Assembly (NCBI RefSeq): GCF_018294505.1
Contig: NC_057810.1
Coordinates: 710,061,563-710,125,562 of the forward strand
DNA length: 64,000 nucleotides
From: Triticum aestivum
Lineage: Eukaryota > Streptophyta > Magnoliopsida > Poales > Poaceae
Reading direction: 5' to 3'
A model generated the notes under the pieces. It was not told the origin of the DNA, searched no databases, and worked only from the letters and a program-made list of their open reading frames with translations. This document shows, in pieces, positions 1 through 12,533 of this stretch (position 1 is the stretch's first letter; each line of letters starts with the position of its first letter). Both the position numbers and the translations under genes were made by a program.

Positions 1-3000
1 GGCATCTTGAGCTTAAGGTATGCATAATGCGGCACCGCGTTGAATTTTGCGAACGCGGTTCGTCCGAGCAGAGCGTGATAGCCACTGCGGAACGGGACTA
101 TGTCGAAGATTAACTCCTCGCTTCAGAAATTATCCGGGGATCCGAAGACCACTTCCAGTGTAACTGAGCCTGTACAACTGGCCTTGACACCTGGTATGAC
201 GCCTTTGAAGGTTGCCTTTGTAGGTTTAATCCTTGAAGGGTCTATGCCCATCTTGCGCACTGTATCCTGATAAAGCAGGTTCAGGCTACTGCCACCGTCC
301 ATTAGGACTCTCGTGAGGTGACATCCATCAACGATTGGGTCTAAAACCAATGCGGTGAATCTGCCATGGCGGATACTGGTCGGATGGTCTCTTCGATCGA
401 AAGTGATCGGGCAAGAGGACCATGGGTTGAATTTTGGTGCGACTGGCTCCATCGCGTATACGTCCCTTAGTGCACGCTTCTGCTCCCTCTTGGGTATATG
501 CATTGCGTATATCATGTTTACCGTCCGAACTTGAGGGGGGAATCCCTTTTGTCCTCCGTTGTTCGGCGGCCAGGTCTCTTCCTCGTCATCGCTGTGTAGC
601 CCCTTGTCATTGTTTTCGGCGATTAATTTGCCTGCCTGCTTGAATACCCAACAATCTCTGTTGGTGTGGTTAGCTGGCTTTTTGGGGGTTCCATGTATTT
701 GACAGGAGCGGTCGAGTATTCGGTCCAAATTGGACGGGCCCGGAGTGGTTCTTTTGAATGGCTTCTTCCGTTGACCGGGCTTGGAGCCTTGGAATCCGGC
801 GTTTACTGCCATATCCTCATTGCTGTCGCCGTTAATGCGGCATTTGTTTTTGTTTCGACGCGACCTGCCGTTGCGGTCCTTGGTATCCGGACTGCCAGCG
901 TTTTTGCTGAGGTTGTTGCTGCGAGCTAGCCAGCTATCCTCTCCCGCACAGAAGCGGGTCATGAGTGATGTGAGGGCTGCCATGGATTTCGGCTTTTCCT
1001 GTCCTAGGTGCCGGGCCAGCCACTCGTCGCGGATGTTATGTTTGAAGGCAGCGAGGGCCTCTGCATCCAGACAGTCAATGATTTGATTTTTCTTTGTTAA
1101 GAACCGTGTCCAGAATTGCCTAGCCGATTTGTCTGGCTGCTGGATTATGTGGCTTAGGTCATCTGCGTCCGGTGGTCACACATACGTGCCCTGGAAGTTG
1201 TCGAGGAATGCGGCTTCCAGGTCTTCCCAGCATCCAATTGACTCTGCGGGCAGGCTGTTAAGCCAATGCCGAGCTGGTCCTTTAAGCTTGAGCGGGAGAT
1301 ATTTGATGGCGTGAAGATCGTCACCGCGGGCCATATGTATATGGAGGAGATAATCCTCAATCCAAACCGCGGGGTCTGTTGTGCCATCGTAGGATTCGAT
1401 ATTAACGGGTTTAAACCCTTCAGGGATTTGATGATCCATTACTTCGTCAGTGAAGCATAGTGGGTGCGCGGCGCCTCTGTATTGAGCAATATCGCGACGT
1501 AGCTCGAGAGAGCGTTGTCTGCTGTGTTCGGCCCGGCCGGAGTAGTTGTATCCGGCGCGACGGTATTCGTCGTGGGTCTTGGGGCGCCCACGTGATCCAT
1601 AGATAGATCTGGATTGTCTTGCCTTGTCCTCCAATATATCCCGCAAGTCCGGCGCGTTCCCCCATGGCTTCATGCTTTTTGAGCGATGCCGGGGTACGGT
1701 TTTGGTGGAGGGCTTGCACGCCTCTCTGTCGCGGCCACGAGGTGGTCGGTCTGCCGTATTGTGCGCTGGTGATGCAGGTTTGTACGCTTCCTCCTCTAGT
1801 CGGGGGAGCAACTTGCGTTTTGGGTAACTTTTGGAGGGGCGTTCGAGTTCATACTCTTCGGCCGCGAGGACCTCGGTCCATCTGTCGGCCAGTAGGTCTT
1901 GATCAGCTTGAAGCTGTTGCTGCTTTTTCTTTAGGCTGTTTGCCATGGCCATTAGCCTGCGTCTGAAACGCTCTTGTTCGACGGGATCCTCAGGCACGAC
2001 GAATTCGTCGTCGTCGAGGCTTGCCTCGTCTCCGGAGGGAGGTAAGTAATTATCATCCTCGACCTCTTCGTCTGCCGCCCTCTCGTGAGGGCTTGCTTCT
2101 GCCTCCTCCTACGCTGGATCGTGCTGGAGGGGGTTGTCTTCGGCACTTTCTGGGGTGTTATTATCTCCTGTGCCGGAATCTCTATTCTTGCTGTGGCGGG
2201 ATTTAGAGCGGCGCCGCTGACGTCGGCACTTGGGCTGTTTCTTTAAGGAATCGGCCTCCGTTGCTTCTTCGCCGTCCCCATGTTTTGGGGTGTCCACCAT
2301 GTATATGTCGTATGACGAGGTGGTCTTCCAGTGTCCTGTAGGCACTAGTTCTTGATAGTCTCCGGCATCGTCGTCCATATCGTCGATGTCTTCGGAGTCG
2401 TAGTCGAGTACGTCGGTTAGATCATCGATGATGGCTACGAAGTGGGTGGTGGGTGGGTTCTGAATTTCTTCGTTGTTCGCGTCCCAACCATCCTGGCCAG
2501 CGAGAGATGCTTCAGCGAATTTAAGATATCGCCAAAGGGTGAGTGCTGAAAGATGTCCGCAGCGGTGAATTCCATGATCGGCACCCAATCGGATTCGACT
2601 GGCAGGGGCGCAGGAGGTTCGGAGTCCCGCAGGGAGTCCGGCGCCTCGGAGTCATGAGCTTTATGTGGGACAAGGTAAGTGTTCGGCTCCGCCGCCGTAG
2701 AAGTTGCAGCTCCCGAGGCGGTGTCCAGCCATCCGTCCTCGATCTGTGCGATCGGCTCCGGACTATGGGTCGGAGTGGATTCGTGTGCGGCCTCCAAGGT
2801 GCTGTCCGGCGGCAGAGTTAGGTCGTGCCCATCGTGACAGCGCGGCACGCTCGGCTGTGGCTCAGATCCATCAAAGATCAAGTCCTCGCGGATATCGGCC
2901 GTGAAGTTTAGGCTTCCAAACCTGACCTGACGGCCAGGGGCGAAGCTTTCGATCTGCTCCAGATGGCCAAGTGAGTTGGCCCGTAGTGCGAAGCCGCCGA

Positions 3001-3067
3001 ATACGAAGATCTGTCCGGGGAGAAAAGTCTCACCCAGGACTGCGTCGTTGTCGATTGAAGAGGCCAT
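1..3067 (-). pseudogene. gag-protease pseudogene of Tat-type Gypsy
   Basis: Gag opens with MASSID at 3067 (minus) and runs through several reading frames: about 3067-2435, 2588-2109, 1997-1176 and 983-123. Several frameshifts and a stop near 120 show it is dead. Recognisable parts are the acidic N-terminus, the central retrotransposon Gag segment (HPLCFTDEVMDHQIPEGF through HWLNSLPAESIG, about 1500-1230), a CCHH-like knuckle (CQIHG...NHTNRDC, about 715-660) and the aspartic protease with active-site context VLMDGGSS (about 320-290). The protease continues beyond the left edge. Gag packages the RNA and the protease cuts the polyprotein. The plus-strand sister at 13509-16696 matches along its length. 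Confidence 0.85.
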
Positions 3068-3114
3068 CAAGCCTATCGGTGACGACATAGAGTAACTCTC
3101 AATGAAAGCACCAA

Positions 3115-3634
3115 TGTCGGTGTCAAAACCGGCGGATCTCGGGTAGGGGGTCCCGAACTGTGCGTCTAGGCGGATGGTAACAGGAGACAAGGGGCACGAT
3201 GTTTTACCCAGGTTCGGGCCCTCTTGATGGAGGTAAAACCCTACGTCCTGCTTGATTGATATTGATATTGTGGATGTTTACAAGAGTGGATCTACCACGA
3301 GATCAAGGAGGCTAAACCATAGAAGCTAGCCTATGGTATGATTGTAATGATTGTTCTTGTTGTGTCCTACGGACTAGAGCCATCCGGTTTATATAGACAC
3401 CGGAGAGGTCTAGGGTTACATAGAGTCGGTTACAATGGTAGGAGATCTACGTATCCGTATCGCCAAGCTTGCCTTCCACGCCAAGCAAAGTCCCATCCGG
3501 ACACGGGACGAAGTCTTCAATCTTGTATCTTCATAGTCTTGGAGTCCGGTCGATGATGATAGTCCGGCCGATGATAGTTCGGCTGATGATGGTAGTCCGG
3601 CTATCCGTACACCCCCTAATCCAGGACTCCCTCA
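3115..3634 (-). repeat. LTR of the minus-strand Tat-type element
   Basis: A 520-bp LTR bounded by TG...CA on the minus strand. A TATA box (TATATAAA on the minus strand, 3388-3395) sits in the same context (GTGTCTATATAAACCGG) as in the LTRs at 12980 and 20336. Gag starts 48 bp inside the element from the LTR edge. The base after the LTR edge opens the internal region with TTGGTGCTTT, the same start as in the sister element. Confidence 0.85.
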
Positions 3635-4086
3635 GTGCTTCCACTGAGCCATGGTACCTTGCTACTACTCCGGAACACTTAGGCTGGCCGGCATGTGTCC
3701 TTCTTCGTTCCTATGTCTGTCCCTTCGGTGAAATGTCACACGATGAATACCGGAGTCCTGTTAGCCCGCTATAGCCCGGTTCACCGGAGTCCTGCTAGCC
3801 CAGTGCTACAGCCTGGATTCACTCGCTGATGACCGACACGTTCGATGTTGGGTCATGGATGCCTGTCCCTGTAAGTTTGTGCCACTTTGGGTTTACGACT
3901 AGCCATGTCAGCCCGGGCTCCTTATCATATGGATGCTAGCGACACTATCATATACATGTGCCAAAAGGCGCAAACGGTCCCGGGCAAAGGTAAGGTGACA
4001 CCCGTGGGAATACCGTGCGTGAGGACGCAAAGTGATATGAGGTGTTACATGCTAGGTCGATGTGGCATTGAGTCGGGGTCCTGACA
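3635..4086 (+). repeat. 5' LTR, 3' fragment only
   Basis: It matches 11613-12064 at equal length, ending GGGGTCCTGACA. The first bases (gtgct, 3635-3639) would be one copy of the 5-bp target duplication of the minus-strand element that interrupts it; the other copy lies outside the window. Confidence 0.85.
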
Positions 4087-4090
4087 GTTT

Positions 4091-4102
4091 TGGTATCAGA
4101 GC
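4091..4102 (+). other. Primer-binding site for initiator Met tRNA
   Basis: TGGTATCAGAGC, four bases after the end of the 5' LTR. This is the standard plant retrotransposon priming site complementary to the 3' end of initiator methionine tRNA. It fixes the orientation (plus) and the LTR/internal boundary. Confidence 0.9.
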
Positions 4103-4199
4103 TTGACTGCGTGTAGGATTACCAAGCCAAACTGGTCGAAGTTGAGTCTAGAAATTCTTTAGTTATATAAGGGAATTGATTGTGGGATGGAACCTAAGG

Positions 4200-7100
4200 C
4201 TCTTTTTACTCCTTATACCTTATGCCTTCTGATCTAAGTCATCTTATCTTTCCTACGGGGTTAAGGAACTAGGCTTTCTTTTCTGTCTATCAGGATCATG
4301 TGTTACTAATCCGTAGACTTATACGATTGTTGGATTTAAGCCTCAGTTTGGTTCTGACTACCTCCGTATGTTAACTGTTGATCTCGAAACCTTGATATTG
4401 TGCTTCTGAGTGGCTATGCCACCATCTTGTAGCATGTCTCCAATCTTTTTGAGCATTTACAGCCGTTATGCTGTCCGAGTCATCCCAGGTCTCTAAACAG
4501 TCTGATGCATTTGCAAATCCCTTCTTTCCGTTCCCGATGTCCACTGTGGCCAGGTTAACCACACTAAACAGTGAGTTGAGGTACTCTATTGCCTCGATAT
4601 ATATGTTGGAGTTATTATTATGACCCTAGGTGTCTAGAGTATCACCTCAGTAATCTAGCAATGCTTTGTATCTCAGTGTGATGATTCTGGCCATTATTCT
4701 CGAAAGCATCCCGTGATGCCATTTAGTTAGTAGGTATTCCACTCCTGGGTTATGAACCCGAGATTCACCTTACTTCATGTTGATAGTGTTTGCTAGTTCC
4801 TTTAGGATATTAGTAACCTTTGAATTGTTCCTCGAGGTTTGTGGTATATCCTTCTTCCAAATACCATGAACTGCTTATGGCAGAAGATCCTCGCTGAACC
4901 GAAAGATCATGACCAGTGTGCTCTTGATGAGTTCTCGATTCTATGTTGTGACTCTGCCAGTTCTACCTTTCTGCATGGGTTATTCGGAAGAAATGTTGAA
5001 CTTTGCTCGACATACTAATCTATGCATCCATGACTCAGAAAATCATATGTTCCTTTGAGTTGTCCCTCTTTAGGTGTATTCCAACCCCGTCTATCAATTG
5101 ATAGTCAAGAGTATGCGTGCATTCGATCGTTGATGCCTATTACTGTTGTGGTCCGTCAAGCCATTCTATTCCAGAATTACTAGGAGAAACAAACTCCAGT
5201 ACCTCATCCATATCCAGGATTGGGTCAACGCAGTTGTGCTCCGCAGATCAAATACTAATCCAGCTTTTGTTCTGCTCCACCTTGGAGTATTACCATCTTT
5301 ATATCAAGAATATCATGGGAATTGCACACCATCCTATGAACTCTTGATACAGTGATACTCTCTCCATCATTATTCATTTCTCGGTTCCCGTGTTGTTGCA
5401 ACCGGAATGTCGACAAGTGAATCGTGATGTGTGAAATCAATACTCCTAGCTACCTTGTTGCTTGGTAGTTAAAGGACAATAATTTCATTCTTAGCATGTT
5501 GGTTATTGAATCATCATTCTAAGATTGATCGTGCTACCTAGTCCATTATCCTGGTGCACTCCTCGATCAATGAGTTAGGATTATTTCAAATCTTCGCTCT
5601 ATTGATCATATCGTCTTGCCCAGAAAAGCAAGATTGTTCTCAAGCTTAGTAACATATCGGTGGTTCGTGATTTCCTGAATATCTTTTCGGAAGTATTACC
5701 AGGTTGTCCCTTGACCGCTATGTTAAGTTTGTGATCATGTTGGTTTCCTTGTAAACCACCCTTTCTCCAAGAATCCATGTTGGATACCCCTGAGCTAGTT
5801 GGTTAAGCTAAATGACAACTTAGAGAGTTGGAAGATAAAAGCTTACCTAACTTAGTTCATTTCAAAGGGATATCTTGGTGTTGGTGTGTTAGTTGAAGAA
5901 AGATGATATCTTCATCGATTGGTCCCTGTCATCAGTTGTTGGACCTATTATCTTATAAAAACTTTGATTTGAGTATGGGCTATCGTCAAATGAAATCAGA
6001 ACCAACGATATTCGTAATGTTGTCTTACTCGCGGTTATCCCTCGAGAATACACCATTACATCTTTTGGGTCTGACCAATGCTATGTCCTTGTTCACATAA
6101 TTATGGAATTCCATTTATATGGTCATCCCGATGACTTGTTGTTGAGCCCATCAGCAGCATTTTATCTTCTCCATGATCATGTTGAACATCCATCTAGTGT
6201 TGGAAACTTTTGTAAACATTACCTTCGTGTTCCATTCATGAGGTATATGTTCGGATGAAAGAAATGACTTTCTCTAATTCACGTGCACTTGGTGTAAGTT
6301 GCCGCCGTGGATCCGAGAAAGATTGTTTTTGCTTCCTTTGGAATCATCCCAAGTCAGTCATGCATGTGCGAAGTATACATTGGATTGTGAGATTAGCTAC
6401 CTCCATTCTATATGTGTCCCTAGCACGCCAAGCCACTGATTGACTTTCCCAAGGATAAGAAGTTCATCGATAAGTGCACAAGGACTTCGATATCCTCGAT
6501 GATGGTTCCCCACCTGAACTCGGTAGTGTTTTATTGTAAGACTACCATGTGATAATGTTTTGTCTTGGACAGCGTGTTGACAGGTTTGTAGCAGAACTAG
6601 CTCATGTTTTGGAGCTTGCTATCCTAGTTCATCTCCCGAGAATCTCGCAACGTTATCTCGTCGACTTGTGTTGCAACTCTTCTTTTCAGACATGTGAGTC
6701 TGGAATATCCTGACACCAACCAGATCTGAATCTCAGGCAGATATGATGGTTGGAACAATTCCCAAGAACTATTATATTGGTCTCTCTGTAACCCGGTAAA
6801 GTGGATGTCGTGTCCAACACACCCAGCCGGAAGACCTATTGTTGTAGTATCTTGATTGAGGAAGTTGGCCACCTCCCCATGAGGATTTCTTATGGATTTA
6901 CTTCCGTAGTTATTCCTTATGATTGTTGTGTTCCCAAAGTCCGACCTTTACTTGATGTCCTAGATATCAACCCAGTTTGATAAATGGGTTGCGCTAGCAC
7001 ATCAAGGAGAACATTAGAAGCCGAGTGCTAAATGTCTCTCGGTCGATCATCCAGATTTTGTCCCCTTGGCCCCACCAAGGTGAAATCTGAGAAGGTGTTA

Positions 7101-7940
7101 TCTTCCTTTGCATCTGCATCTTCTACCGGCATTCATCATGGTAGTACGCTGTGTTGCTAGGATCCTTGACACGGATATTGGTAATACCTTGATGAATATG
7201 GAAGTGCTCAAGTTCCTGAGAGAACGCACAAGCGCTAGGTGTTATCATCGACACTAACTGGGATTGCTCTCAGTTTCCTCGGTTATGCTATAATTTTTTC
7301 AACAGTGGACTCACTCTCCACTGTTGAGCTTCTCGTCAGTTATTAAAATCATCTGTTGCGTTGTCTTCAACAAGGTAATCCACATCATCCATTCTAATTC
7401 GGGCATGCCATTCTACCGAACCCCTCCAAACGATCGCTTGAGAATTGCCTTAGGCTGGTATAAAGAGTTTCAATGATCTCTGAATCAAAGGTAATTCTTT
7501 TTGCCACTTAAGGGGATATTTCTACAAGTCACCTTCCCTAAGGTGCCCCATTATGGTATCATGGCAACTCAACTCCTCGCTATGTTGACAATCGTTTACC
7601 ACCTTCTTAAGTGTGGAATTGTTGTCTACCTAGTGAGTCCTCGTCATCTGTTCCACTCCATCCCTCTAGATGTATGCTTCGTGTCTCAGCTCGGGAGATG
7701 CTGCTATGTCTCAACCCATGAGTTGATCCTGAGTTGTTCAGTCTTCGAGAAGATCAATTCTTCTAGAGTTTTCCTTTCCTCTTCTTGTCATGCTAGTTGG
7801 AGTTCTCAGAGGAAGACATCGAGTCAAAGATGGTGATTGAATCAACGCCCCTATGAAGTGCACATGGATCATGAAGATTATACTAGTTTGCGTTCCCCCT
7901 TCATCTTACCCTACGCTTGAATCTCGGGACGAGATTCTTG
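4200..7940 (+). pseudogene. Decayed gag-pol polyprotein
   Basis: No reading frame longer than about 110 codons survives, but pieces of Ty3/Gypsy pol can be read. The reverse transcriptase region lies at about 5690-6120. It includes a relic of the PGLPPDR motif near 5700 (read as LPGCPL), then LDLLSYKNFDLSMGYRQMK and LGLTNA, which correspond to the 'KIDLRSGYHQ' and 'FGLTNA' motifs. RNase H-like remains follow near 6270-6460. The end of the ORF is marked by the typical 'SRDEILF' segment (tctcgggacgagattcttgttt, about 7922-7943) just before the polypurine tract. The region is far more damaged than the 3% LTR divergence predicts, so it was probably already defective when this copy inserted. Confidence 0.7.
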
Positions 7941-7956
7941 TTTAGTGGGGGTAAGT

Positions 7957-10900
7957 TGTCACATCCCTAGTTCTGATATGCCAAGTGCTAGCATCTGGTG
8001 TTGCATCATGTTTAAATTCAAGGAATTTGAACTTAGGAAATTAGAAAGCCTCAAAACTTTCTAAAAGAAGGGCAAGAACCCTTTAAATTGCATTCAGAGA
8101 TTCCAACATTCCCTAAAAATCATTATGGGAATTTTGGCAAGAGATATATATCAAACCAAAATTCTGGAACATTTTTATGGAATATTTTGGTACATTGAAT
8201 TTAAATCATATTGTATTTGGATTTGAAGTTATATTCATAATATATAATGATTATAGTTTCAAAAGCCTGTGATATTTTATGTATATGTGGAGAAGTCCAT
8301 TATGTGACATAAAAATATCCAGGGGAGTTTTGGCACTGTTTTCAATTTGTTTAAATTTGAATTCAGTGGCAAAAAAATTATTAAAAAAAAGAAACAAAAC
8401 AGAAAATATAAAAAAGAGCAGAAGACCTACCTCGCGCCTACCTGTCCAGCCTGGCCGGCCTGCTACTTTGCGGCCCAGCCCACAGCGCCGTGCTAGTCAC
8501 CCTCAACCTCCTGCCAGGAGGATGAGAGGCGCGTGGCCACCGCGCGCGAGCACGCGCCCCGCCACCTCCTGCTTCACACCGCTGCCCCGACGCGTCTGGA
8601 GACGCCACGCATCACCCTGGACCCTCTCGCCCACTCCCTCGTCCTCATCCCCTCCTCTCTCTCGCTCTGCACCTCGTGTCTGAGCGCCACCATCGCCACC
8701 GACTCTGTTCGCCGCGGCCACAGCCACCTCCTCGTCCCTCCCCCATGTCTGGAAGGTCCGCCGCGACTTCCTCTTCCTCTTAGCCGAGCCACACAAGCCG
8801 AGGATCACCACGCCATCGTCTTCGAGCTCGTCACCACCGCATCTACTCGCCGGACTTCCCCGGTTGATTCGTCGTCTCTGACGCCTCCCCAAGCCTGGTG
8901 ATCTACCTTGCGTGTCCACTGTGAGCCCCTGCATCGACCTACCCTCTTCCCCGCTTTCTATACTCTCCATAGATGTCGCCCCTTTGCTCGTCGTAGCCGC
9001 CGCCGCACGGGCTCGTCGTCGGTGAAGCCCCGGTGACCAAATGGTCCCGCGCGTGAGTCCGTTCCACTCGCAACGCTCTGTAGAGCAACGCTAGCACGAC
9101 AGCCGGCTCGTTTGTGAGCCGCAGCGCCAACCCCGCACCCACCCGAACTCCGACCGCCGCTGCGGTGCTCGCCGTCGATGTTTCCGGCCACCCCAGGCCC
9201 GGAGACCACAACCATCCGACGCGGCGCATCGCCAGCGCCATAGGGATGCCTTCAGCGCATCGATTCGAGCCCCGTCGCGGTTTTCCGAGCACCTCCAGCA
9301 TCTCGGGCCTCGCCGGCGGCTAACCGCCGGCAGTTTTGACCCGCTGACCCAGTTTGACCTCAGGTGGGCCCAGTTTGACCCCCCCGGGTCAATGACAGGT
9401 GGGGCCAGCCCTGCTAATTAACTTGGATTAGTACTAATTAAACATTAGACTACACTGACACGCGGGACCCACTGGTCAGGTTTGACCTGGACCGGCCCTG
9501 TTGACCGCTGACATCACAGTGATGTCATGCTGACGTAGTAATTCTTCTGGAATTTAAATAAATCTTAAATGGTTTATTTATTACAGAAAACGTTATAAAC
9601 TTCTAAAAATCATAGAAATTAAACCATAACTCCAAATTAAATAATTTATATATGAAAAATGATGAAAAAAATCCAATCTATCCATCTGTACCATTTTCAT
9701 GCATGTTAGAACAACTTATGACTACTGTTTAGGATAATTCAACTAAATGGCATTTAGGAAATCACATATGGAGTTTGGATTTGAACTTAGGGTTCAAACC
9801 AACTTCATTTAAATTGTTGCTAGTTGCATTAGCTCAAACCACAGCATATTGCCATGTCATGATCATGCATCATATTGTTGCATTGCATTGATTGTGTTCT
9901 TCCTTGTTTGCCGGTATTCGTCCCCTCTCAGTAGACGACGTTCCGACGATGAGTTTGATGACGCCGATGAAGAACTATATTATCTTCAGAAGTGCCAGGC
10001 AAGCAAAAACCTCTTGTTCATTCCGATATAATCCCACTCTCTCGCTCCTGCTCTCTTTTACAGCATTAGGACAACAACGATTCAACTGTTACATGCTGCG
10101 GTAGTTGAACCCCCTTTCCTCTGCATGACCTGTCATTGCCACAGTAAATAGATGAAACCCACTAGCATGAGTAGGAGTTGTTTGAGCCCTGATGTGCCTA
10201 CTCATTCATGTTTGTTTGTCATGCCTACTATTGCTTAGAGTTGTGTCAGGTCTGATTCATCGGGGATGAATTGGAATGTGGTGAACATGTCCTACTGTTG
10301 AGAGCTAAGTGTGTGAACACGATTTGGTAAAGGTAGCGGTGAGAGGCCATGTAGGAGTACATGGTGGGTTGTCTCATTGCAGCCGTCCTCAGGAACTGAG
10401 TTCTGTGTTTGTGATCCATGAACAGTTACTACCACACATTGGGTTCTGGTAACTCGACCCCTCTCGACTTATTAATCGACATGATCTCTGTCCAGGAGTT
10501 GCAACTAGTTTCTGGTGTTTGTAGGTAGTGTTAGTAGTCTACCAAGTGGCACCCGGTACAGGTGGGCTTGGGACAGACTAGGCACAGTGGCACGGTGTAC
10601 CAAGTGGCACCCGGATGGTGGGCTTGGGAACCCTGCTCACATTGTTTGGGGCCGTGAGCGACACCCCGGCCGGATCTCCTCGCGGATGGAACCCGAATAG
10701 GCGATAAACCTGGACGAGAGACTTGTGTGGTTAGTCAGGTTGTGGCCGACACCCTCGCTGGGCTTCCGCTTGAAGGTTGCCGAGTACATGTCGTGTAAAC
10801 GGCGGTAAGTGGTGAGAGCGTGTGTGAAGAAGTACACCCCTGCAGGGTTAATATGATCTATTCGAATAGCCGTGTCCGCGGAAAAGGACTTCTGGGTTGC

Positions 10901-12064
10901 CTGTACAGTTCATAGACAAGTGAAAGTGGATACTCAAAAATGCGCAAGATAAGTGTGAGTGCTATGGATGGCGTTCTCGTAGGGAGACGGGAGCGGATCC
11001 ATAGTGGTGTATTGATATGGTGAATATGTGGACTCGTGTGCGCCACCTCAAAAGAGTTACTTGCAGTCGTAGTTCAGGATAGCCACCGAGTTAAAGCTAG
11101 CTTGCTGCAGTTAAACTCCACCACCCCCTTTGTTGATAATGATGCATATGTAGTTAGTTCTGATGTAAGTCTTGTTGGGTACATTTGTACTCACGTTTGC
11201 CTATTTTATGTTTTGCAAAGAGACTTCAGTCTCGCTAGTAGTTCCGCTTGGACTTCGACGTTTAGCTTGTTACCTCAGCTACGATCTTGTGCCCTCGGCA
11301 GGATCTGATAGAGAGTTAGGCTTCTCAGCCTTTTTCATTTGTAGATGTCTGTACTCAGACATGTTAAGCTTCCGCTTGTGCTTTGACTTGTATGCTCTGA
11401 TTGTTGGGTCATGAGACCCATGTTTGTAATATCTCGCTCCTCTGAGCCTATTGAATAAAATACTTGAGTTGTAGAGTCATGTTGTGATGCCATGTTGTAT
11501 TTGCACATATCGAGCATATTGTGTGTATGTTATTGAAATGCTTGGTATGTGTAGGATCTGACTATCTAGTTGTTTATCCTTAGTAGCCTCTCTTACCGGG
11601 AAATGTCTCCTAGTGCTTCCACTGAGCCATGGTACCTAGCTACTGCTCTGGAACACTTAGGCTGGCCGGCATGTGTCCTTCTTCGTTCCTGTGTCTGTCC
11701 CTTCGGGGAAATGTCACGCGATGAATACCGGAGTCCTATTAGCCTGCTACAGCCCGGTTCACCGGAGTCCTGCTAGCCCAGTGCTACAGCCTGGATTCAC
11801 TCGCTGATGACCGACATGTTCGATGTTGGGTCATGGATGCATGTCCCTGTAAGTTTGTGCCACTTTGGGTTTACGACTAGCCATGTCAGCCCGGGCTCCT
11901 TATCATATGGATGCTAGCGACACTATCATATACATGCGCCAAAAGGCGCAAACGGTCCCGGGCAAAGGTAAGGCGACACCCGTGGGAATACCGTGCGTGA
12001 GGCCGCAAAGTGATATGAGGTGTTACATGCTAGGTCGATGTGGCATTGAGTCGGGGTCCTGACA
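7957..12064 (+). repeat. 3' LTR, about 4.1 kb
   Basis: It starts TGTCACATCC directly after a purine-rich tract and ends CCTGACA. It contains an AT-rich first part, a GC-rich block at 8420-9350 that gives many spurious open frames, and a short duplicated segment near 10545-10630 (accaagtggcaccc twice). No coding sequence is credible inside. The length is unusual but is supported by the polypurine tract at one end and by the match with the 5' LTR fragment at the other. Confidence 0.8.
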
Positions 12065-12387
12065 CAGTACCACTATTCCCTCGCTAGCCGCTCCAGCACC
12101 GACAGCCTTCTCCCCTGTAAATCAAGCCCCCCAAAACCCCCACCTTTCAAACTCCACCATGGCTGAACGCGAACCGCGCAGCATCCATATGAGCCGCGAT
12201 GGGAGCAATCTCCCTAGTGACATCCTCGACCTCTGTTGTTCGTGTATGGATATGTTGAGCGCCCTGCAGCTAGCCGCATGCTCGAGGGACATGCACACGG
12301 CCATTGTCGAGCGAGGCCTAAGCTTTTCAAGACACCTTGCTTGCCGCTATCTGGTCTTGCGAGATTGTCTCACCTTGATACGGAGGC

Positions 12388-12533
12388 GTACATGATGCCC
12401 CTCGACTTCAATCCAATCTGCATTAGCCGAAACTTCTTTGCATGTATGTAGTGTGTCGCTGTACATCATTTCCCTCGACATCGATCCGATCACCATCGCC
12501 CGAAACTTCTTGGCAGATATGTACTAGGTCGGC
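12388..12533 (+). repeat. 73-bp imperfect tandem duplication in the DUF295 pseudogene
   Basis: Copy 1 is 12388-12460 and copy 2 is 12461-12533. Both encode versions of LD-[FI]-[ND]-P-I-x-I-[SA]-R-N-F-[FL]-A. As 73 is not a multiple of three, the copies read in different frames, and the second is in phase with the downstream DUF295 core. Confidence 0.75.

Larger units (their letters stand above)
1..3634 (-). mobile_element. Tat-lineage Ty3/Gypsy retrotransposon, 5' part only (cut by window edge)
   Basis: Reading the minus strand from 3634 leftwards there is an LTR (3115-3634), then gag and the start of the protease; the rest lies outside the window. The LTR begins TGAGGGAGTCCTGG and ends GACACCGACA, as do the LTRs of the plus-strand element at 12980-20817, so both belong to one family. 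The Gag has a Cys-X2-His-X8-His-X4-Cys knuckle. The element is inserted in the 5' LTR of the next Gypsy element: the sequence right of 3634 (gtgct...) continues as that LTR. It is therefore younger than its host. Lineage is inferred from the Gag/protease and from the antisense ORF carried by the sister copy. Confidence 0.85.
3635..12064 (+). mobile_element. Ty3/Gypsy retrotransposon with about 4.1-kb LTRs
   Basis: It consists of the right-hand end of a 5' LTR (3635-4086), a primer-binding site (4091-4102), an internal region with a decayed polyprotein (4087-7956), a polypurine tract (about 7943-7955) and a complete 3' LTR (7957-12064). The two LTR ends align over 452 bp without a gap. By eye I count about 14 mismatches (about 3%), so the insertion is fairly recent. 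The 5' LTR is cut at 3634 by the minus-strand Tat element. The right end lies 94 bp upstream of the DUF295 start codon, so it probably landed in that gene's 5' leader or promoter. Family name not assigned. Confidence 0.85.

Noticed and set aside
8503..9323. Overlapping open frames of 70-155 codons on both strands
   Set aside because: They lie in the GC-rich part of an LTR, have low-complexity Arg/Gly/Ala composition and no domain; open by base composition.
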